Positions 5,903-9,845 of a stretch of 9,845 nt of DNA are shown here, one piece after another. The stretch lies in NCBI GenBank assembly GCA_003166055.1, contig PMWR01000546.1:1-9845 (forward strand), written 5' to 3'. Below the pieces are notes generated by a model, which was given only the letters and a program-made list of their open reading frames with translations, did not search any database and was not told the origin of the DNA. The stretch's first letter is position 1, and the number at the start of each line of letters is the position of its first letter. Position numbers and translations under genes: made by a program. This DNA is from Acidobacteriaceae bacterium (GTDB lineage: Bacteria > Acidobacteriota > Terriglobia > Terriglobales > Acidobacteriaceae).

Positions 5903-6982
5903 ATGTCCTCGACGGCTTCCATTGAGATCCTCGACTTGCGGCACTTTGCGGCGCCGGTGCTGAGGCCTGTGCTGGAGGCCGAAGGGGAACTCTGGAAGGA
6001 GCGGCTGCACTGGGACTATCGCACCTCGACGCGGCTGCTGATGCAGTATCTGGACAGCCACATGCTGCCCGGCTACGCGGCGCTGGAATCCGGCCAGGTG
6101 ACCGGCTATGTCTTCTGCGTGTACGAGGAAACCAAGGCGGTAATCGGCGACGTGTTCGCGCTCAGTCCTCCGGGCGGGGCCGGCCCGGTTGAGCCGATGA
6201 AGGATTTCCGCGGCGCGCCGTCGGGCGATGGGATCTCCGGCACTGCGCAACCTGTACAGGTTTCGGCGCCGGTTGGCCAGGCTTCGGCACACGAGATTGA
6301 AGAAACTCTGCTCAAGCATCTGTTTGAGACGCTTTTGAATTCGCCGCAACTGGACCGTATCGAATCGCAATTGCTGCTGCACCCCGCCGGTGCGCACGCC
6401 GGGTTGTTCCGGCAGGCAGGCTTCGAGATCTTTCGCCGCCTTTTCATGGTGCAGCAATTGAAAGGCATCTGGACGCCGCCTCGCGTGGAGCTGCCCAGCG
6501 GCCTCGAGCTGCGCCCATGGCGCGAGGAAGACCTGATCCCCGCCGGCCGCCTCATCTCCGAGGCGTATCGCAATCATCCCGACAGCCTGATCAACGACCA
6601 GTACCGATCGGTGCACGGCTCGCAGCGCTTTCTGCACAACATTGTCCGCTACGCCGGTTGCGGGGTTTTTTCGCCGCAGATATCGCACGTGGTGGTGGAG
6701 CGGCACAGCCGGGAGCTGGTGGCGCTGGTGCTGGGCTCACGCGTAAGCCCGCAGAGCGGCCACATTACGCAGGTGTGCGTGCATCCGGAGTTTAGGCGGC
6801 GCGGGCTGGCGCGGATGCTGCTTGCGGTGGCGGCGTTTCACTTCATGCGCCACGGGGCCACCGAGATATCGCTGACGGTGACCGAGTCGAACGCCAACGC
6901 GATCGATCTTTATCGCGCGGAGGGGTACATCTGCGCGCATACATTCGACGCGGCGGTCTGGCAACGGGAAAGGAATGGCTAG
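5903..6982 (+). CDS. Two-domain GNAT-family N-acetyltransferase
   Basis: The 359-residue product appears to contain two GNAT folds. The C-terminal one (about 198-359) is the catalytic domain: GLELRPWREEDL opens it, HITQVCVHPEFRRRGLARMLL (287-307) carries the acetyl-CoA pyrophosphate loop RRRGLA (298-303), and SLTVTESNANAIDLYRAEGY (323-342) is the motif-B region. The N-terminal half (7-190) has a similar but decayed layout (GYAALESGQVTGYVFCVYEE, LFRQAGFEIFRRLF). It is interrupted by a Pro/Gly-rich insert at about 88-128. The substrate is unknown; small molecules, antibiotics or protein N-termini are all possible. The ATG follows ACGGAG by 4 bases. The gene is in the same direction as the glycosyltransferase but 129 bases away, and it converges with a minus-strand gene only 4 bases beyond its stop. 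Confidence 0.88.
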   Translation: MSSTASIEILDLRHFAAPVLRPVLEAEGELWKERLHWDYRTSTRLLMQYLDSHMLPGYAALESGQVTGYVFCVYEETKAVIGDVFALSPPGGAGPVEPMKDFRGAPSGDGISGTAQPVQVSAPVGQASAHEIEETLLKHLFETLLNSPQLDRIESQLLLHPAGAHAGLFRQAGFEIFRRLFMVQQLKGIWTPPRVELPSGLELRPWREEDLIPAGRLISEAYRNHPDSLINDQYRSVHGSQRFLHNIVRYAGCGVFSPQISHVVVERHSRELVALVLGSRVSPQSGHITQVCVHPEFRRRGLARMLLAVAAFHFMRHGATEISLTVTESNANAIDLYRAEGYICAHTFDAAVWQRERNG

Positions 6983-6986
6983 AGAG

Positions 6987-7259
6987 CTATTTTGAGTTTT
7001 CTACCCAAATTTCAGCCTCTCGCGGAATCTGCGACTCATCAACCTCTTCAGACAACAAGAAACCGAAGCGCAGGCCCTGGTTCCCTGTTATCCACTCGAT
7101 CTGCTTAACCCGTGCATTCAAGCAAAAGTTATGGTTTCGCAGTTGGATTGCGTCTCCGGCTCTTACTCGTAGCTCTGGGTCAGTGAGGGCAACCGGCACG
7201 ATGACGCAGCCGCGCGTCCGAACGGTGAATGTGACTTCTATCTTTGAGAGAAATACCAT
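6987..7259 (-). CDS. Small beta-barrel-like protein (translation-factor domain 2-like)
   Basis: I do not recognise a named family in this 90-residue protein. Its pattern, FTVRTRGCVIVPVAL, then LRVRAGDAIQL (30-40), ARVKQIEWI (49-57), LRFGFLLS (63-70) and a final EAEIWVEN, matches the strand order of the domain-2 beta-barrel of EF-Tu-like GTPases (GRG..V.G...GD...V..IE...G..L). No GTPase motifs are present, so it would be a stand-alone barrel that could bind RNA or protein. GTG at 7262 is immediately before ATG at 7259; I chose the ATG. No convincing Shine-Dalgarno sequence is seen. The gene converges with the GNAT gene (4-base gap). It is separated by about 200 bases, including a REP-like doublet, from the next minus-strand gene, so it probably has its own promoter. 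Confidence 0.65.
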   Translation of the reverse strand: MVFLSKIEVTFTVRTRGCVIVPVALTDPELRVRAGDAIQLRNHNFCLNARVKQIEWITGNQGLRFGFLLSEEVDESQIPREAEIWVENSK

Positions 7260-7370
7260 CACGGATCAAGGTTTACGCCGCCATGCGCCCATTGAATTCA
7301 AAGCGTTTGTAGCCCGGCTGCACAGCTTGCTGAAAAAGGGTTTAGATTCGAGCAATCCAAGCAGAAGGCA

Positions 7371-7431
7371 ATGGGGCTGAAGCCCCATCTCTCTCATTTA
7401 GAGTAACTTATGGCACGACTGAAGTCGTGCC
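7371..7431. repeat. REP-like doublet of two TGAA-loop hairpins
   Basis: Two perfect hairpins share the loop TGAA. ATGGGGC (7371-7377) pairs with GCCCCAT (7382-7388), and GGCACGAC (7412-7419) pairs with GTCGTGCC (7424-7431). They are 23 bases apart and lie between two minus-strand genes. I associate GGGGCTGAAGCCCC and ACGACTGAAGTCGT hairpins with scattered repeats in acidobacterial genomes, so this is probably a REP doublet. The gene-free stretch 7263-7459 holds nothing else I can support. Confidence 0.65.
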
Positions 7432-7459
7432 CCTTTGCACATCTACGTCAAGCGGGAAT

Positions 7460-7639
7460 CTATCGCGCGATTAGGAACATGAGCCAGCTCAGCACGATTG
7501 CCGACCCGGCGAAGAGCACAAAACAATAGATGCCGAAGCGAACCATGCGCCGCGGCGTGTCGCGCTGGGTGATGCCGAAGACAACGGACGCAAACAGGGC
7601 AAAGAGCAAAACCGCCGTGAAATGATCGGGACGGAACAC
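7460..7639 (-). CDS. Small two-helix membrane protein, coupled to the upstream gene
   Basis: This 59-residue protein begins MFRPDHFTAV and ends SWLMFLIAR. It has two hydrophobic helices, about residues 8-24 (TAVLLFALFASVVFGIT) and 35-57 (FGIYCFVLFAGSAIVLSWLMFLI), joined by a basic loop TQRDTPRRM. Its GTG start shares one base with the stop of the upstream gene (TAGTG), so it is almost certainly translated by termination-reinitiation. The alternative minus frame over the same bases (80 codons from 7685) gives a Cys/His/Arg-rich sequence with no protein-like pattern and runs antisense in phase through the upstream gene, so I prefer this frame. Function is unknown; partnership with the 143-residue membrane protein is inferred from the coupling. 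Confidence 0.72.
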   Translation of the reverse strand: MFRPDHFTAVLLFALFASVVFGITQRDTPRRMVRFGIYCFVLFAGSAIVLSWLMFLIAR

Positions 7640-8070
7640 TAGGCTTTCCTCCCGGTGCGAATGTTATGCGCGTCGACGGCCGCAATCACGTTGAGCAGGC
7701 CGGCAACCACAATAAAGGCTCTGCCGTAGTCCGCCGTTGTGACCATCACCTGGTCCGCGCCGAGCCCGAGCACACGGGCCACAACGTAAAGCAGTCCGTT
7801 GCCCAGGTCGCCAACGAGTCCCAGCATCTCGAGAATGTCGTGCGCACCGCTATAGATCTTGCCCTGCATGGCGATGCCCAGTGCAAACATGCTGATGATC
7901 GACACGGCCAGCAGCGTACCGCGGACCCATTTGCCCAGCACAAAATGCCCTGCTCCAGGGACCAGCCAGCCCGCAATCAGGGGAAGGTAGACGAACCCCT
8001 GCCGCGTTTCCTTTTGTGCCGCCGTCAGCTTGTTCGGTGTTGTTGCCATTCCTTTTTGACTATATCGCAT
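7639..8070 (-). CDS. Four-helix membrane protein, probably the acidobacterial DUF6677 type
   Basis: The 143-residue product has a basic N-terminus and four likely membrane segments (about 26-46, 51-69, 88-104, 118-133). The first carries LIAGWLVPGAGHFVLGKWVRG, a PGAGH...GK.RG pattern also seen in TM2-like proteins. The last segment ends in GLLNVIAAVDAHNIRTGRK. I think it belongs to DUF6677, known mainly from Acidobacteria, but cannot confirm this. Two starts are possible: ATG at 8070, or ATG at 8049 (MATTPNKL). For the second, TATAGT (8064-8059) lies 9 bases upstream, which would fit a leaderless transcript; AAGGA touches the ATG too closely to be a normal Shine-Dalgarno sequence. Heptad repeats begin 6 bases upstream of the first ATG. 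It overlaps the 59-residue gene by one base. Function unknown. Confidence 0.8.
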   Translation of the reverse strand: MRYSQKGMATTPNKLTAAQKETRQGFVYLPLIAGWLVPGAGHFVLGKWVRGTLLAVSIISMFALGIAMQGKIYSGAHDILEMLGLVGDLGNGLLYVVARVLGLGADQVMVTTADYGRAFIVVAGLLNVIAAVDAHNIRTGRKA

Positions 8071-8075
8071 TGGGC

Positions 8076-8131
8076 TCAGAGATCAGGGGTCAGAGATCAG
8101 AGATCAGGGGTCAGAGATCAGAGATCAGAAG
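8076..8131 (+). repeat. Array of eight TCAGRGR heptads
   Basis: Eight consecutive 7-base units begin with TCAG at 8076, 8083, 8090, 8097, 8104, 8111, 8118 and 8125. Units are TCAGAGA or TCAGGGG, in the order A-G-A-A-G-A-A, and the last degrades to TCAGAAG. The array ends 6 bases from the ATG at 8070 of the minus-strand membrane protein gene. It is the left arm of the inverted pair described for 8076-8316. Confidence 0.85.
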
Positions 8132-8219
8132 CTGCCGAGGTGGTCGCAGAAACGCTGCCTTGTACGCGGGCGGAGTTTCGCAGCGGACCTCCGGGACGCG
8201 CAACTGATGGGGATGCCTT

Positions 8220-8248
8220 CCCAGGGTTCCGCTGCGCTCCACCCTGGG
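8220..8248. repeat. Hairpin with 8-bp GC-rich stem inside the repeat element
   Basis: CCCAGGGT (8220-8227) and ACCCTGGG (8241-8248) form a perfect 8-bp stem. The 13-base loop TCCGCTGCGCTCC can itself pair weakly. A TATTCTC stretch follows. It looks like a REP-type palindrome, though it might also terminate rightward or leftward transcription. Confidence 0.5.
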
Positions 8249-8285
8249 CTATTCTCATGTCTTCTCTACGGGAAGCTACTGTCTA

Positions 8286-8316
8286 CTGATCTCTGACCCC
8301 TGATCTCTGACCCCTG
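8286..8316 (-). repeat. Right-hand inverted heptad array
   Basis: Read on the minus strand, this is CAGGGG, TCAGAGA, TCAGGGG, TCAGAGA, TCAG: four units of the heptad found at 8076-8131, in the opposite orientation. It stops 3 bases before the stop codon of the M24 peptidase gene, so the element abuts that gene's 3' end. Confidence 0.8.
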
Positions 8317-8319
8317 TTT

Positions 8320-9501
8320 TCAGATGCGGATGAGTTCGCGCTGAATTTTGCCGGTGACCCAGGCCTTGCCGGGCGCGGTCAGCATGTCCACCTCGCTGCG
8401 GACGCCAAACTCGGGCAGATAGATGCCGGGCTCGACCGAGAAGCAGGTGTTGGGCAGAATCAAACGCTCGTCGTGCGTTTCCAGGTTGTCGAGGTGCGCA
8501 CCGGGACCGTGAATCTCCTGGGCGATATTGTGGCCTGTGCGGTGGGTAAAGAATTCGCCGAATCCCGCCGCGTCGATCACCGCGCGCGCGGCATCGTCGC
8601 CCTCATAGCCGCGGATCGGCCGTCCCGCGGCAAAAGCGCTCTCGACGGCCGCAATGGCAGCGTCGCGCGCGTTGCGCACCGTCTCAAACACCAACTGCTC
8701 GCGATCCGACGGTTCGCGGCCCACCACGCCGGTCCAGGTGATGTCGTAGAAGATGCTGCCCGGTTTTTCGAGCTTGCCCCAGATATCGATCAGCACAAAA
8801 TCACCCTCGGCAATCGGCGATGAGCGATCCGCGGTGGGCTCATAGTGCGAGTCGGAGCTGTTGGCGTTGACGCTCACGTTGGGACCGTTCTCCCAAATCA
8901 GCTTCTCGCGCCGCATGGCCTCGCTGAGCCACCGCACCATATCGAATTCCGAAAGCGTAGCCGGCGCCCCACCCCACGGCCGCAAGCACCGAGCCATTTC
9001 CCGCCAGGCGCCCACCAGGATGGTATCGATGGCCTTTTGCGCCCCCATGTGGCTTGCTACCTGTTCCTCGCTCAGAACCGCCTGAAACTGACTGACGAGG
9101 TCGGCGGAACTGACGATCTCTTTGCCCAGGCCGCGTAAGAACTCCACCGTGCCGGCATCGACCATGGAGACGTACATGATTGCGTTGTTGGGGGAGTACT
9201 GCATGGCCAGGAGGCGCGCGCCGCCGAGCATGGCCTCGAGGCCGACCGCCAGCTCCTGCCAGCTTGAGTAGAGCCCCTTGCCGCCGGGCAGCGAATCGAG
9301 ACGGCCAGCCTCAATGCGATGCACCAGCTTGCGCGGCTCGCCCTCGGCGGGGACAAAGTAGTACCAGCGCCGCGTGATGTGCGCTTTTTCGTCGAGCCCG
9401 AGAATGCGCGTGCCGATGGGATCGCGGTGATGATGGTCGTAGAACAGCCAGCCGTCGAAGCCGGCGTCGCGGATAGCTGCCTGGATCGCGTCGAGGTTCA
9501 T
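8320..9501 (-). CDS. M24-family metallopeptidase, Xaa-Pro aminopeptidase/prolidase type
   Basis: This cytosolic 393-residue enzyme probably removes N-terminal residues before proline or cleaves Xaa-Pro dipeptides, using two metal ions. It has the creatinase-like N-domain (1-150) and the pita-bread catalytic domain (150-393). The five metal ligands are all visible: D239 in DFVLIDIWG, D253 in FYDITWTG, H324 in RTGHNIAQEIHG, E357 in FSVEPGIYLP and E370 in GVRSEVDML. H219 in DSHYEP is the usual catalytic histidine. I chose ATG at 9501 (MNLDAIQAAIRDAGFDGWL). The frame continues 28 codons upstream but there encodes a His/Cys-rich stretch overlapping the dehydrogenase gene. TATCAT (9514-9509) lies 7 bases before this ATG and there is no Shine-Dalgarno sequence, suggesting a leaderless mRNA. 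It lies 44 bases downstream of the dehydrogenase gene. Confidence 0.92.
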   Translation of the reverse strand: MNLDAIQAAIRDAGFDGWLFYDHHHRDPIGTRILGLDEKAHITRRWYYFVPAEGEPRKLVHRIEAGRLDSLPGGKGLYSSWQELAVGLEAMLGGARLLAMQYSPNNAIMYVSMVDAGTVEFLRGLGKEIVSSADLVSQFQAVLSEEQVASHMGAQKAIDTILVGAWREMARCLRPWGGAPATLSEFDMVRWLSEAMRREKLIWENGPNVSVNANSSDSHYEPTADRSSPIAEGDFVLIDIWGKLEKPGSIFYDITWTGVVGREPSDREQLVFETVRNARDAAIAAVESAFAAGRPIRGYEGDDAARAVIDAAGFGEFFTHRTGHNIAQEIHGPGAHLDNLETHDERLILPNTCFSVEPGIYLPEFGVRSEVDMLTAPGKAWVTGKIQRELIRI

Positions 9502-9545
9502 GAACGCAATGATACTCAATTGCGGGGCAGCGCAATGCACCGATG

Positions 9546-9845
9546 TTACGAAATGGTGATGACAACCTTGCCGCGCGCATGGCATTGCTCAAGATAAGCG
9601 ATTGCGCCGGCCGTTTCACTGAGAGCGTAGGCCCTGTCGATGACCGGAACGATCTTGCCCTCTCGCAGTAGATCTGCAAGGAAAGTGAGATCGGAGGTGT
9701 TCACGTTCGCGAAAAGCCCCGGCATCTTTTGAGTTGTGAATGGAGCAATCACCAAGGGATGGAGCATGCCGGCAAGGATGTCAATGGTCCCGCGGTCAGG
9801 GCCTCCGCCGCCGCAACCGATGTAAGTGCCTTTGGGGTGGAGCAC
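9546..9845 (-). CDS. Zinc-type (MDR) alcohol dehydrogenase / quinone oxidoreductase, C-terminal part
   Basis: The last 99 residues of an NAD(P)H-dependent medium-chain dehydrogenase are visible; the gene continues beyond the window end. The stretch LHPKGTYIGCGGG (after the Rossmann fold) is followed by LADLLREGKIVPVIDRAYALSETAGAIAYLEQ. The end, HARGKVVITIS, is the classic closure of the family. The cofactor-binding and zinc sites lie in the missing part, so whether it binds zinc and which substrate it uses cannot be told. It is in the same direction as the M24 peptidase gene and 44 bases upstream; a shared transcript is possible, but a putative promoter lies in the gap. Confidence 0.9.
   Translation of the reverse strand: MLHPKGTYIGCGGGGPDRGTIDILAGMLHPLVIAPFTTQKMPGLFANVNTSDLTFLADLLREGKIVPVIDRAYALSETAGAIAYLEQCHARGKVVITIS

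Larger units (their letters stand above)
8076..8316. repeat. Intergenic repeat element bounded by inverted heptad arrays
   Basis: The 241-bp stretch between the membrane-protein gene and the M24 peptidase gene has heptad arrays of opposite orientation at its two ends (8076-8131 and 8286-8316). They share at least 17 bases as inverted repeats. The interior contains CGCTGC/GCAGCG (8153-8158, 8180-8185) and a longer hairpin, CCCAGGGT (8220-8227) with ACCCTGGG (8241-8248). I associate the latter with repeated acidobacterial sequences. No reading frame in it looks coding, and no target-site duplication is visible. It resembles a MITE or a composite REP/STRR element. Confidence 0.55.

Noticed and set aside
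5837..6706. 289-codon minus-strand frame opposite the GNAT gene
   Set aside because: Shadow frame with no recognisable motif; the plus strand carries the acetyl-CoA-binding signature.
7443..7685. 80-codon minus-strand frame MRPSTRITF...
   Set aside because: Overlaps the end of the 143-residue gene by 47 bases and has no protein-like pattern; another minus frame over the same bases encodes a convincing two-helix membrane protein.
8076..8131. CRISPR array
   Set aside because: Units are 7 bases in direct tandem without spacers.

Overview
The window most likely comes from an acidobacterial (Acidobacteriota, probably Terriglobia) chromosome. This is inferred from three things: backbone genes of about 60% G+C (37 of 60 bases in 2461-2520), intergenic REP-like hairpins and degenerate heptad repeats of a style I associate with that phylum, and a small membrane protein that looks like an acidobacterial DUF family. 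No 16S or other decisive marker is present.

Left part (1-1950) is accessory DNA. It starts with the possible tail of an upstream protein and a degraded tRNA-like sequence ending near 224. Six bases beyond it lies the stop of a two-gene minus-strand operon: an uncharacterised 259-residue protein and, overlapping it by an ATGA, a PIN-domain protein with a long Pro/Ala/Glu-rich tail. These genes have lower G+C (29 of 60 bases in 841-900) and look like a horizontally acquired toxin-antitoxin-like or RNase module. A strong hairpin terminator closes the region.

The core segment on the plus strand holds rbfA (30S maturation) and, 6 bp later, a DHH/DHHA1 phosphoesterase (NrnA type), the conserved ribosome/RNA-decay pairing. 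The usual infB upstream and truB downstream are not here. After a 200-bp leader with several complementary segments come an ArnT/PMT-type membrane glycosyltransferase and a two-domain GNAT acetyltransferase.

The right part is minus strand: a small beta-barrel-like protein convergent with the GNAT gene; a REP-type hairpin doublet; a translationally coupled pair of small membrane proteins (143 and 59 residues); a 240-bp element bounded by inverted TCAGRGR heptad arrays; an M24 Xaa-Pro-type aminopeptidase; and the C-terminal part of a zinc-type (MDR) alcohol dehydrogenase running off the window end.

The best candidate for an undescribed system is the PIN-domain protein plus its partner beside the tRNA remnant. 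The structured leader before the glycosyltransferase and the heptad-bounded element are the other places worth checking.
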